Source: Gracilaria domingensis (lineage: Eukaryota > Rhodophyta > Florideophyceae > Gracilariales > Gracilariaceae). From it: DNA of 64,000 nt. This document shows, piece after piece, positions 39,906-49,261 of the stretch (position 1 is the first letter of the stretch; every line of letters starts with the position of its first letter). A model generated the notes under the pieces. The model ran no database searches. It was not told where the DNA came from and saw only the letters and a list, made by a program, of their open reading frames with translations. The stretch covers positions 16,761-80,760 of the forward strand of contig VCMS01000203.1 in assembly GCA_022539475.1 (NCBI GenBank). The letters run 5' to 3'. The translations under genes were made by a program, and so were the position numbers.

Positions 39906-41186
39906 ATGGTCGCTCCCATAAGCGACGCCGTCACAAACGGCGTTCACAACAACGGTCCAACCGCTCTTCCCGACGACGACGTAGATGATCAGGATCTCAA
40001 AGTTCTTCGCACCGAACTCGGAGCCGCTGCAAACTACTTGCAGTCCTGTATCAGCGAAGATGGCCTTCATGATTCAATAGTCCAGGCGGAGGCTGCAGGA
40101 GATGCGTTGAATGCCACAAACAAGCTGGCTGATGCGTTCATCAAGGCGCTTGACTCTCCTGAAGATCCCGCTGCATCAGGCTCTTTAGAAGGCTGTATGC
40201 AGGAGTTGTTGGTCTGGGTCAAGAAGCGATGCGCTATGAATGACGATCTGGTGGATAAGATCCGAACTGGTCTTTGCGAGGGTGTTTCAAACGGCGAGCT
40301 GCGACTGCGATGCATGGCCTTGCTTTATAATTTTGTCGGAGAAGAAAACCATAATAAGCGCTTTACATTGCTCTTGGCCACTATCACCCTCGCATCCAAA
40401 GCTGACTTGATGCCAAAAATCTTAGACACCGTGCTGCCGAAGATCGACATATTCTTGCGTCAATGGGAAACCCCTGTGCCCCAGAAGAGAGAAATGTACA
40501 AAGGTTGTTACGAAGCCCTCAAAGCTGCGGACATGGCCGCATTGGCCTTTGCGTTTAACGTCAAACAGCTCAGTCTCTACAACGGCGCCACAGACGAAGA
40601 GTTGGAGGCGGCACAGGATTCAACCATTGATGTCATTGTTCAAGCGGTTCGTTTGCCGAAACTTTATCGCTTCGATACTTTGCTAGAACTGGATGCCGTA
40701 AAGCGTTTTGGAGACATGGATGGGGATTTCAAACTGTTGCATGAGTTGATCTCGATTTTTGTACGAGATGATCTTGCAGTATTTTCTGACTTTGAATCTA
40801 GAAACGAAGCTTTGTTAAAGAAACACAGCATCGACGTTGACGTGGCAGAAGACAAGATGAGGTTGCTCACATTTGCATCTCTGGGCATAGATTCACAAGA
40901 CCTTACCTACGACATGATTGCCAATGCTTTACGAATTCCAGAAGGTCAGGTTGAGGAATGGGTTATTCGTGCAATTAGCTCTGGTCTTGTGGATGGAAAG
41001 ATTAATCAACTACAATCATCTGTGGCGATTTATCGGTCAACACAGCGAATGTTTACGAGAGAGGAATGGCAACCGCTTTCTCAGCGTATCAACATCTGGA
41101 AGGAAAACATTGGGGAACTGTTAGGTGCGCTCCGTGAAACGAGAAAAGCGTCGACGATGGCAGCAGCAGAAGCTTATTCGGGCTAA
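39906..41186 (+). CDS. Translation initiation factor eIF3 subunit M
   Basis: 426 residues from the ATG at 39906. The protein is mostly helical, with a PCI domain in the C-terminal third (KMRLLTFASLGIDSQDLTYDMIANALRIPEGQVEEWVIRAI, a winged helix, positions about 320-360). The upstream block RLRCMALLYNFVGEENHNKRF is typical of eIF3m. eIF3m is a core subunit of the eIF3 complex that organises the 40S initiation complex. COP9 signalosome subunit 7 is the nearest look-alike, but the length and N-terminal helices favour eIF3m. Confidence 0.85.
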   Translation: MVAPISDAVTNGVHNNGPTALPDDDVDDQDLKVLRTELGAAANYLQSCISEDGLHDSIVQAEAAGDALNATNKLADAFIKALDSPEDPAASGSLEGCMQELLVWVKKRCAMNDDLVDKIRTGLCEGVSNGELRLRCMALLYNFVGEENHNKRFTLLLATITLASKADLMPKILDTVLPKIDIFLRQWETPVPQKREMYKGCYEALKAADMAALAFAFNVKQLSLYNGATDEELEAAQDSTIDVIVQAVRLPKLYRFDTLLELDAVKRFGDMDGDFKLLHELISIFVRDDLAVFSDFESRNEALLKKHSIDVDVAEDKMRLLTFASLGIDSQDLTYDMIANALRIPEGQVEEWVIRAISSGLVDGKINQLQSSVAIYRSTQRMFTREEWQPLSQRINIWKENIGELLGALRETRKASTMAAAEAYSG

Positions 41187-42351
41187 AATGGCTCGTTCAT
41201 CCCAATCTGCACTCAGTCACTCCTCGCGCTGCACGCTCCGCAAGACGGGAATTATGAAGATACAGAACCCTGTCGTGTTGTGCTTCTTATCCGTTCTTCT
41301 TATGAAGGAGGAGATCGGCATCGCAAGTTATCGTATAGGCCTTGCAGGACACGCCTGCGACCAGTTGCAACTAACCTCATTTGTCACATAAAGTCACCAT
41401 CGTCATCTTCACCCTCTTGGGAACGTTCAAGTATGATTGCAAGATGCCGCGCACGATCAGCATCACTGCTTTGCAGCCTTACAGAACCTATCGGGATATT
41501 TTGCCTAGAAGTGCTTGCCCGACGGGCATTGCACGTTGACCTCCCATTCTGTTCCGACCTTCGCTTCTTTCCTTGCTTTTTAATCACCGGACGGGTTGCC
41601 TGCACATCTTTGTGCGCACGAGGGCAAGACGCAAGCAGTTTATAACCGTGCCTGATTGTCATTGCCTGCTGCATATCTTGTTCGTCAGGAATGTATGCAA
41701 TCATTACGTTACTCCTAGAAGAGGACCCTTCTTTGAACTCGGAGAAGCCATCAGCGTAAACTGGAAATTCTGGTAGTATGCTTGAGTCTTTCATTGCCTG
41801 TACGGTTTGTAGCCTTGCTTGAGAGTTTTGCTAGGTTGGCTTGCTGTTCTGAGGATGTGACTTCCAACGTCAACAGGAAGGACAGCCTGAGCCTCTCTGG
41901 TACAAGCAGATGTGCTTTCACTCCAGCCATTTGCCCCCGGCACGTCTGTTAACTGAAAAACAGATTCTTTTTGGGCACTGGTGGGGATGGAAAGCAGTAG
42001 ATGGCGACACACTTACAGTTTTCACAGATGCTTTGTCTCTCACCCCTCTCTTGATCTGCAGGATCACGGGGGATGCTCTTGACACGTAGCGTTGTATACC
42101 GTCAATTTGACATCAAAGATACAGTACCTTGGTAGACAAGCTACAGTAAGATATACGATATGAATGAATCTCCGCTGGCCCAACCTCCACAACAAGCTCG
42201 GTGTTTATCTCCGCCGTATTTGCAAGAACTGAGAGCTCTCCAGCCAGCCAGAGTGCATCCGTGAAGGAAGGAGAAGTGATTTCGTTTGAAACTCACTATC
42301 CGCGTTTGGTCAGAGAGAATTCACGCAATTTAGTCCATGTTGCAATCGAAT
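41187..42351. other. Intergenic with possible spliced minus-strand gene
   Basis: See the separate entry for 41384-42017. The rest, including 42018-42351 just upstream of the RimO-like gene, shows nothing recognisable. Confidence 0.4.
41384..42017 (-). CDS. Candidate small spliced gene or pair of frames
   Basis: An open frame at 41794-41384 encodes 136 residues with a basic centre (KKQGKKRRSEQNGR) and an acidic end (EGEDDDGDFM). Its ATG overlaps the stop of an upstream frame (ATGA at 41791-41794). Upstream, a canonical intron is visible at 42016-41953: donor GTAAGTG, acceptor TTTTTCAG, 64 bp. It joins open sequence on both sides in phase. I cannot find the first exon or any family, so the exon structure is unresolved. 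The ATGA overlap means either an extra intron or two separate frames. Confidence 0.3.
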
Positions 42352-43827
42352 ATGGCATTTGTAGTATCACCTCTGGTACATGCCTCACCATCAGCTCATG
42401 TGCAGAAATGCTCCGCACGAAGATACCGTCCATCAGCAACAGCTACTCACCCGGCAGCGGCTAATCCGGCTTCAATATCATCAGAGACGTCAGTTTCGCT
42501 AGTTTCTTTAGGATGCCCTAAGAACGTCACGGATGCAGAAGTTATGCTTTCCGATCTGGCCAAGAATGGTATCAAGATTCAGTCGTCTGAGGCAGAAGCC
42601 CCAGCAGACGTGATCGTTGTGAATACTTGTGGCTTCGTCGAAGATGCCAAAAGGGAGTCGATAGATGCTATTCTAAATGCTGCAAAAGGCAAAGAGAATG
42701 GTACAAAGGGTGTTATCATTACGGGTTGTCTTGCTCAGAGATATGCAGACCTCCTAGCTGAGGAGCTACCCGAAATAGACGCTGTCGTTGGCTTTGAACA
42801 CTACCATGAACTCCCTCAACGTGTGAAAGCACTAGCAGCAAATGAGGCACAGGCACCCCTCGAGAAAGTCAAAGTTGGTATCACAGATGTTCCTTTTCGA
42901 CCAGAACATGAACGCGTACGATTGGGTCCAAAGCATTCCGTATATGTTCGTCTAGCAGAAGGTTGCTCTCACTCGTGTACGTTTTGTGCTATACCTGGTC
43001 AGTTTCGAGGAAAGTTTCGATCAAAGGCTTGGGATAGCCTGACCAAGGAAATCGAAACACTTGTTGCCGCGGGTGCCAAAGAACTGGTATTCATCGCTGA
43101 AGATACAAATCAGTATGGTATGGATTTCCCCCCAGAGGAAAGCCGTCGGCTGAGTCATCTGTTGCACCATGTTGCAAGGAAAAACACCGGCGCAAAATGG
43201 TTGCGTCTCTTGTACTGCTATCCCTCTTATTTCACTGATGAACTTGTACGAGCTATTGCAGAGCTTGACATTGTGTGTAAATACATCGACATTCCTCTTC
43301 AGCATATATCTGACAATGTGCTTCGTCGGATGAATCGACCAGGAAGAAAACATACTGAAGAACTTTTGAAACGACTGCGGGAAGGAATCCCAGACCTGGC
43401 TCTTCGAACGACCTTTATCGTGGGGTTCCCGGGAGAAACCGAAGAAGATCACCTCGAACTTTTAGACTTCATCAAGAAAAGTCGCTTTCAACATGCTGGT
43501 TTCTTCATTTACAGTGAAGAAGAGGGCACCCCAGCTGCGCAATTTGAGGATCAAGTACCGGAGGAACTTCGTGAATACAGACGGGACGAGCTTGTGTCTA
43601 TGCAACAGCAAATTCAAGAAGAAATCGCATCTGAACGAGTCGGCCAAATACTTGACGTGATCGTGGACAAGATTGAGGATGGACATTCAATTGGGCGGTG
43701 TCGCTTTGACGCTCCTGATATTGACGGTTGCGTGCACATTTTGCAAAGAATAGAACCGGGAACCATATTGAAAGTTAGGATCTTAGGCACGTCGTCGTTC
43801 GATCTGTACGGGGAACCAGCGGAGTAA
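42352..43827 (+). CDS. rimO: RimO-like radical SAM methylthiotransferase, plastid-targeted
   Basis: 491 residues from the ATG at 42352, giving MAFVVSPLVH, a plausible transit peptide (an ATG at 42337 is also in frame). The body follows RimO: UPF0004 domain with SLGCPKNVTDAE and NTCGF, GCLAQRY; radical SAM cluster CSHSCTFCAIP; the stretch DIPLQHISDNVLRRMNRPG; and a C-terminal TRAM-like region ending SSFDLYGEP. RimO adds a methylthio group to ribosomal protein uS12 using two 4Fe-4S clusters. The bacterial-type sequence plus a leader indicates plastid ancestry. MiaB is a close relative, but the CPKN and LQHISDNVLRRM forms fit RimO. Confidence 0.9.
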   Translation: MAFVVSPLVHASPSAHVQKCSARRYRPSATATHPAAANPASISSETSVSLVSLGCPKNVTDAEVMLSDLAKNGIKIQSSEAEAPADVIVVNTCGFVEDAKRESIDAILNAAKGKENGTKGVIITGCLAQRYADLLAEELPEIDAVVGFEHYHELPQRVKALAANEAQAPLEKVKVGITDVPFRPEHERVRLGPKHSVYVRLAEGCSHSCTFCAIPGQFRGKFRSKAWDSLTKEIETLVAAGAKELVFIAEDTNQYGMDFPPEESRRLSHLLHHVARKNTGAKWLRLLYCYPSYFTDELVRAIAELDIVCKYIDIPLQHISDNVLRRMNRPGRKHTEELLKRLREGIPDLALRTTFIVGFPGETEEDHLELLDFIKKSRFQHAGFFIYSEEEGTPAAQFEDQVPEELREYRRDELVSMQQQIQEEIASERVGQILDVIVDKIEDGHSIGRCRFDAPDIDGCVHILQRIEPGTILKVRILGTSSFDLYGEPAE

Positions 43828-44273
43828 GGCCTTCTTCCTTCCTTTTGCTACAGGCGGTCACAACCTCGGCCCGAAGCACACTTGGAATGCAGTCTGTTAT
43901 ATGGCAGGCCAGTACGTTCACCATTGTGAGAAATTCCTGGAAGATTTATTGATCACTTCTTTGGCGAGATACGGAAACTGCTTTCATTGAATTCGAATCC
44001 GCAACTCAGATTCGTCACGGCCAAGAACAAGATTGTGCGTTAGCCATTACGGCAGTGTCGGCGTCAGAGGAGCTCTTAATGTTTTCAAGAGTTCAAGAGT
44101 GCAGCAGGTTCTTTGAATCCGTGCCATCAAATGAGGCTTCTCCTGAAGCGCTTGTGTCCTGACAATTGTCGCCCGGCGCATTTAGCGATGGAACGCTCCC
44201 ATCACCTACACTTCAGGTTGTTATTAGCCCGCACCGCAACTTGTCAGTAGCAACAGCTCCACCCGATGGTCTT
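43828..44273. other. Intergenic between convergent genes
   Basis: About 450 bp; nothing recognised. Confidence 0.5.
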
Positions 44274-46007
44274 TTATTCTGTTTGGAGAAATGAGTAGCA
44301 TCGAAGCATTCTATCCACATGAATTCTTCTTTGATTGATGTGCTCATCAGCAGATCGCAGCAATTCAAGATCATCTGTAAAACGAAAAATGACCTTCTCA
44401 GGTGCTGTGATGATCTTGAGTTCTATCAGGTTAAGTATTTCGACGACTTTAACATGAATAACTCCGATGTGTTGCATGTGTCGCAAAATATACTCAGCTT
44501 GACGCATGTCTCCTCCGTCCTCCGCTTCTATAGCAAGAAAAGCGGTCTGTATGTCTCCAAGGAGAAAGCGCGCCGTGTGAGCCCCCGACACAATCATTCC
44601 CGCGTTCCTACCGCGCATTTGATACGCAATCGTGGAACATATTTGGACTAAGGAAGCTACGATGAGCAATGAGGGAGCTAGCGCGACCAGTGCAAGATTG
44701 AGCTCTTGTGCCCGAAGCAGCTGCATGCTTTTCAGCATCAATTCTTCCACATCGCATTTCAGTTTCTGAACTTGAAGGAGAATCGCTTGAGGAAGACTTC
44801 CGATGATAGTGTTTCTGAACGGTTGCCGTGCTTGCTCGAGAATAAGTTTCGTCACAGCCTTGAAGTCGCCAACTTTCGCCATGGTGCTAGCGCCATCCGT
44901 GTGTTTTAAGTGCTTCTCCGTAAACTCGGCAAGCATGTCTTGAAGAATCTTGCGTGAGTCCGAAACTGACTTTTCATCTGATGTAGTCGTGGAGGTGCGA
45001 AAAACCTGCTTGTAGAATCGCGTTATCGGAACAAGAACATTGTTATCAATGAAGGAACGAAACACGCGACCGAAGTACACTACGGTTTCCTCTAGTTCGC
45101 CATTTCCACCGAGAAAGGCCGCAGTGCGTGCTAAGTACCTTGTTGATACCCCTGAAACGATAGCCAAACTTCCGTATCGAAACGGACGTCTTCTGATATC
45201 GTATGGCTTCGCTACATCCCGTTCACATAACCGGTTGAAGCGTCTCAACGTTGTCTGTACCTCAGACAGCTCTCGCTGAATGATTTGAATAGTTAGCCGC
45301 ACATCATGGGCCCCGAAACGTTTTGCGCTTGAGGAACCGTTCTGGTTCCAAAACTGGCCAAGTTGGCCGGCAATGTGAGACTGTTCTGGCATGTCTATTT
45401 GGCTTGCAGAGATCGAAGTTCTCACTACTTCTTGCAAATTGTGCGGTAGATCTGCTGCGGAGTTGGCTTGACTTATTGCATGGTTGAAGCAACTCACTTG
45501 TCGACATGAAGTTACAATAGTACGAGCGAGATCGTCTTGATGAGCTTCTCGAAGAGCAAGGCGAATGGCATGACCAGTCTGCATGTGCAAGCCGATAAAC
45601 TGGCAGACTGAATGCTCGATACGTTCGATAAGGTTTCGAATCTCATCGTTGTATTCCGCTGTCGACAACGCTGAGGATGAAAAAGAGTAGCGAAAGAATA
45701 CACCTCTGAGAGACTTGCGAAGTGCCGCAGACTCGGTTCGATAGAAGAGAGCGTATGATTCTAGACGTTGAATAATTGTTACGATTTGCTCTAGAAGATA
45801 AAGACTGCTACGCAACCGCAGGTGTGCCAACGCCTGGTTATCGTCCACGATATCATCGGTTCGTTGTGACAAAATCTGAAGCAGATGTTGAGCAGATTGG
45901 GAATTGTTGATTTCGAACGAAACTGAGGGCTTATGTCGCTTGGTAAATCCAGTATGGGGAAGCAATAGCTTCTTCAGAACAATCGAAAGCTGAGGTAGAA
46001 GATCCAT
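44274..46007 (-). CDS. NCA2-like mitochondrial protein
   Basis: 577 residues. The C-terminal half has the NCA2 block: KLILEQARQPFRNTIIGSL, then LLQVQKLKCDVEELM, then RAQELNLALVALAPSLLIVASL, the last being a membrane helix. NCA2 in yeast affects expression of mitochondrial ATP6/8; the plant relative DGS1 is a mitochondrial membrane protein that influences lipid balance. The N-terminal half is helical and less conserved. It diverges from the ABITRAM-like gene. Confidence 0.8.
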   Translation of the reverse strand: MDLLPQLSIVLKKLLLPHTGFTKRHKPSVSFEINNSQSAQHLLQILSQRTDDIVDDNQALAHLRLRSSLYLLEQIVTIIQRLESYALFYRTESAALRKSLRGVFFRYSFSSSALSTAEYNDEIRNLIERIEHSVCQFIGLHMQTGHAIRLALREAHQDDLARTIVTSCRQVSCFNHAISQANSAADLPHNLQEVVRTSISASQIDMPEQSHIAGQLGQFWNQNGSSSAKRFGAHDVRLTIQIIQRELSEVQTTLRRFNRLCERDVAKPYDIRRRPFRYGSLAIVSGVSTRYLARTAAFLGGNGELEETVVYFGRVFRSFIDNNVLVPITRFYKQVFRTSTTTSDEKSVSDSRKILQDMLAEFTEKHLKHTDGASTMAKVGDFKAVTKLILEQARQPFRNTIIGSLPQAILLQVQKLKCDVEELMLKSMQLLRAQELNLALVALAPSLLIVASLVQICSTIAYQMRGRNAGMIVSGAHTARFLLGDIQTAFLAIEAEDGGDMRQAEYILRHMQHIGVIHVKVVEILNLIELKIITAPEKVIFRFTDDLELLRSADEHINQRRIHVDRMLRCYSFLQTE

Positions 46008-46488
46008 CTTTAGTCGCGTTGTGACAAGAGGGGACGACAGTCTGCGTACCGTGACGACGATAACCGAAAAAACGTTAGGGGTCGGTACATAAATATAAGT
46101 TCCGAAAACCGCTATTCAGATTGCTCAACATGTTGGAGGTGACACGCAATTTTCCCCAATGATGAGTGCGCAGCTGCGCCTAGAACGTCGCCTTCGATGA
46201 ACATGTCATCCCCGGAGATGCACGGAAGAGCGATTCGCGATTCGCGAGCATGGACGTATCTAGCCAGGAGAGAGGGCTATCTTTGGAACTGTCGGTCACT
46301 CTCTGTGGGACTGCAATCAGGTTGTACGAAACGCCGGTGTCTCTATGCTTACAGTGCCTTAAAGACGCATACTAGATACCGGTACCTCTATGCGTTGCGT
46401 CTCCTTCGCAGGACGCTATCGCGCCATCATAGCTGAACGCATCTCAACGTCCTGGTTCCCGCTTTACCTCCAACTCATTGTGGGAAGC
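46008..46488. promoter_or_regulatory. Divergent intergenic region, NCA2 and ABITRAM
   Basis: About 480 bp. An AT-rich ACATAAATATAAG at 46087-46099 is the only promoter-like feature. Confidence 0.3.
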
Positions 46489-47007
46489 ATGCATCGTGTG
46501 GTACCCCCTGGCACAATTGAGCGCTACTTTACCTTGCACTATGCTCCAGGTTTTGCGCGTTTGCTGGCGCCAAGGACCAAGCCGCCATCTCGAGGAGAGG
46601 ATGTGTGCGTAGCTCGTCACCACAACGGAATCTGTGTCCTTTGTTTATCTCCGTCGCACCCCATCGTTACTCAACGCAAAGCAGTTCAAGCTGTCGACTA
46701 TCGCGTGGAGATGCGCCAAGTTAAGGGCAAACGGAAGAAGGGTGGTATCGTCGTGGAGGAAAAGACCCGATTGTGTACTATCACATGCGCAGCTGGTGAA
46801 AGATATGCCGTTCAATGTGCAATCAAGGGTACTCTTCTAGAGTACAATGATGCCTTGGCAAGGGACACATCCTTGATCAACAAAACACCGCTTACGGAAG
46901 GTTATTTGGGTATCGTGCTGCCTTGGTCGTCTCAGATAAAGACGGCCGTCGACGAGCTGATGTCTCCGGAAGAGTATGAAAACGTTGATGATTCGAGCGA
47001 ACCATGA
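46489..47007 (+). CDS. ABITRAM/FAM206A (Simiate)-like protein
   Basis: 172 residues from the ATG at 46489, close to the family's usual 180. The family blocks are in order: IERYFTLHYAPGF, then ICVLCLSPSHPI, VDYRVEMRQVKGKRKKGG, LCTITCAAGERYAV, KGTLLEYN and TEGYLGIVLP. The fold resembles lipoyl/H-protein domains, but no lipoyl lysine motif is evident. In mammals the protein binds actin and sits in nuclear speckles. The frame is open to 46390, but that extension is unconserved. Confidence 0.85.
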   Translation: MHRVVPPGTIERYFTLHYAPGFARLLAPRTKPPSRGEDVCVARHHNGICVLCLSPSHPIVTQRKAVQAVDYRVEMRQVKGKRKKGGIVVEEKTRLCTITCAAGERYAVQCAIKGTLLEYNDALARDTSLINKTPLTEGYLGIVLPWSSQIKTAVDELMSPEEYENVDDSSEP

Positions 47008-47177
47008 AACGGGGTTGGCGGGATACAAACAACACGGTGTACGTACAAATCTTCTCAGGAGGTCGTGAGCGTCTTTTACAACCATCCGGATGCGCTATGA
47101 AACACAAGTTACAATAAGCTATACCTTGAAACTATTATTATGTCTCTGAGAACGACAATGAGCGAAAGGCAGCTTGA

Positions 47178-48611
47178 TTACTTCAGGGTGGCAAACGTTT
47201 GTGCCAGCTTGCCGGAAGATACATACTCCCTGGCATAAGTTCTCGTCACTTGATCGAACTGCACAATTTCATCGAGTGTGGGTTCTTGAATGAATTGCTC
47301 TTTGTGCATCTCCATCATAGCTTGATTGATTCTGGGAATGTCCAGGAAGTGAATCTTTTCTTCCCGGAACATTTCTACTGCGGCTTCATTCGCAGCATTT
47401 AAAACACAAGTCATCGTTCCCGCTTTTCGCCCGGCAATATACGCCAAATCCATATTGGGATATTTCTGTCGGTCGACTTCTTGGAAGGTTAAGGAACCAA
47501 CTTGAGAGAGATCCAGTGGTTTGAATGACGGCATAGGAATTCGGTGTGGCCACGAAATGGCGTACAAGAGAGGTAAACGCATATCCGGCCAGCCTAATTG
47601 TGCCAAAACAGATGAATCCTGAAACTCGACCAGAGAATGAATGATTGATTGCTTGTGAATGACGGCATCGATATGATCATAATCTGCTCCAAAGAGATAG
47701 TGCGCCTCGATAACCTCAGCAGCTTTGTTATACAAACTTGCCGAGTCGATGGTGATCTTGGCACCCATAGTCCAGTTAGGGTGTTTCAACGCGTCGGCCA
47801 AGGTAACCTTTTGCAGGTCTGCTGCCTTCCAATCGCGGAATGCTCCTCCGGATGCAGTCAATATGATGCGGCGAAGCGCTTTTGACGGCGCTCCCTGTAG
47901 ACATTGAAAGATAGCTGAATGTTCAGAATCCGCAGCGGTCATGCTTATTCCGTATTCCTTGACGAGAGGAACCACAACGGGTCCGCCGGCGATGAGAGTT
48001 TCTTTATTTGCCAGCGCGATGTCCTTTCCAGCACGAATAGCAGCAACGGTGGGCAGCAAACCCGCACATCCGACAATACCAGTGACAACGACCTGAGCAT
48101 CGGTGTCGGCCGCAGCTTGCACAACGCCGTCCTTACCAGCCACGACTTTGACAGCGGAACAGCCCGCTTCGTTCAACTTCTGGCGCAGCTCTGCAGTTCG
48201 CGACTGATCCAAAATGCATACCATATCGGGTGAAAACTCGCGCGCTTGCTCGACGAGGAGATCGACATTGGAGCCTGCTGACAGTGAGGCGACGGAGAAA
48301 AACTGGGGAGCTTCTCGCACAAGGTCGAGCGTTTGTGTGCCGATGGAACCGGTGGATCCCAGCACTGAAATGCGACGGGAAAAGGAGTTGCCTTCCTCGA
48401 TTGCACGACGTACGGCCTCTTGCAGCGCGTTGTCGGTGCCGACTGGGGCGGCTCCTTGTTGTAGGGTGGCCGTGATTGGAAATGGGTGGCAATGTCGGTG
48501 CGACGCTGTTTTATTGCGAGGCTTCGCAACATGCTGCCTCTGCGAAATGAAGGAGCTCCGCGGGACGGCCGGAAACAGGGAGGATGGCGGTAGCTGAATA
48601 AATGCGTTCAT
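47178..48611 (-). CDS. DXR: 1-deoxy-D-xylulose 5-phosphate reductoisomerase
   Basis: 477 residues from the ATG at 48611, chosen because it gives [13 protein letters not shown], an early-Phe transit peptide; the frame runs on to 48740. The NADPH-binding motif is [16 protein letters not shown]. Others are [10 protein letters not shown], the metal/substrate block [23 protein letters not shown], the region [20 protein letters not shown] and [10 protein letters not shown]. It converts DXP to MEP, the committed step of the plastid isoprenoid pathway. It shares a divergent GC-rich promoter region with the LETM1-like gene. Confidence 0.96.
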   Translation of the reverse strand: MNAFIQLPPSSLFPAVPRSSFISQRQHVAKPRNKTASHRHCHPFPITATLQQGAAPVGTDNALQEAVRRAIEEGNSFSRRISVLGSTGSIGTQTLDLVREAPQFFSVASLSAGSNVDLLVEQAREFSPDMVCILDQSRTAELRQKLNEAGCSAVKVVAGKDGVVQAAADTDAQVVVTGIVGCAGLLPTVAAIRAGKDIALANKETLIAGGPVVVPLVKEYGISMTAADSEHSAIFQCLQGAPSKALRRIILTASGGAFRDWKAADLQKVTLADALKHPNWTMGAKITIDSASLYNKAAEVIEAHYLFGADYDHIDAVIHKQSIIHSLVEFQDSSVLAQLGWPDMRLPLLYAISWPHRIPMPSFKPLDLSQVGSLTFQEVDRQKYPNMDLAYIAGRKAGTMTCVLNAANEAAVEMFREEKIHFLDIPRINQAMMEMHKEQFIQEPTLDEIVQFDQVTRTYAREYVSSGKLAQTFATLK

Positions 48612-49261
48612 AGCTGATGCGTATCGACTTTGAAGGAGAAGCGCTACCACCGGTGTTTCGATGTAGCAAAGAAAGATCGAACGATGCGGCAGCAAGCAAA
48701 GACGACCGGAGACGGATATGCACGGCGATGCGGACCTCACGAAGGTATGCTCGGCGGCGATGAGATACGCTAGATACGACGCCGGGATGTCGCAACACCA
48801 TCGACCAAACGAAGGTTATCCCATCGAAGCGGCGTGCTGCGCGAGGTGCTCGCAACGCGCGCGCGCCGCCAAGTGGCCCAACGAAACGGCGCGCCACGCC
48901 GACGCTTCTGTTGCCAAAAGCTCCCAATTTGTGATCTTTTTTCAGGGGCCAGCCGCACATTGCAGCGGCTCGCGTCCAGATCCCGCGCTCGCGGACGCTT
49001 CACACTCGCGATGGCGTGGACGCGCGCCACATTTCGGTTGCTTGCAGCTGCGCGTCGCGCCCACGCCGAGCATCTCCCGCGCCGCGAATGCCGATCATGT
49101 GCCCTGAGCGCGCCGCCGGTGCCTTCGTGTGAACTTCCACCGTTCGCGTCCGCGCCGCTCTTTGTGCCGCTTTTCATGACGCTCCTCTTCTGCGCTCCTG
49201 TCGTGTCTGTTTGCTAGCCCACGCCAGTGGCCCTGTATCGCGCCCAGTTTGTTCAGGTGCA
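48612..49261. promoter_or_regulatory. Divergent GC-rich promoter, DXR and LETM1-like genes
   Basis: About 650 bp, CpG-dense, with open frames on both strands that have compositional bias only. No TATA box is obvious. Confidence 0.4.

Noticed and set aside
48511-49217. Overlapping frames on both strands between DXR and the LETM1-like gene
   Set aside because: Same compositional effect; the region is better read as a divergent promoter.
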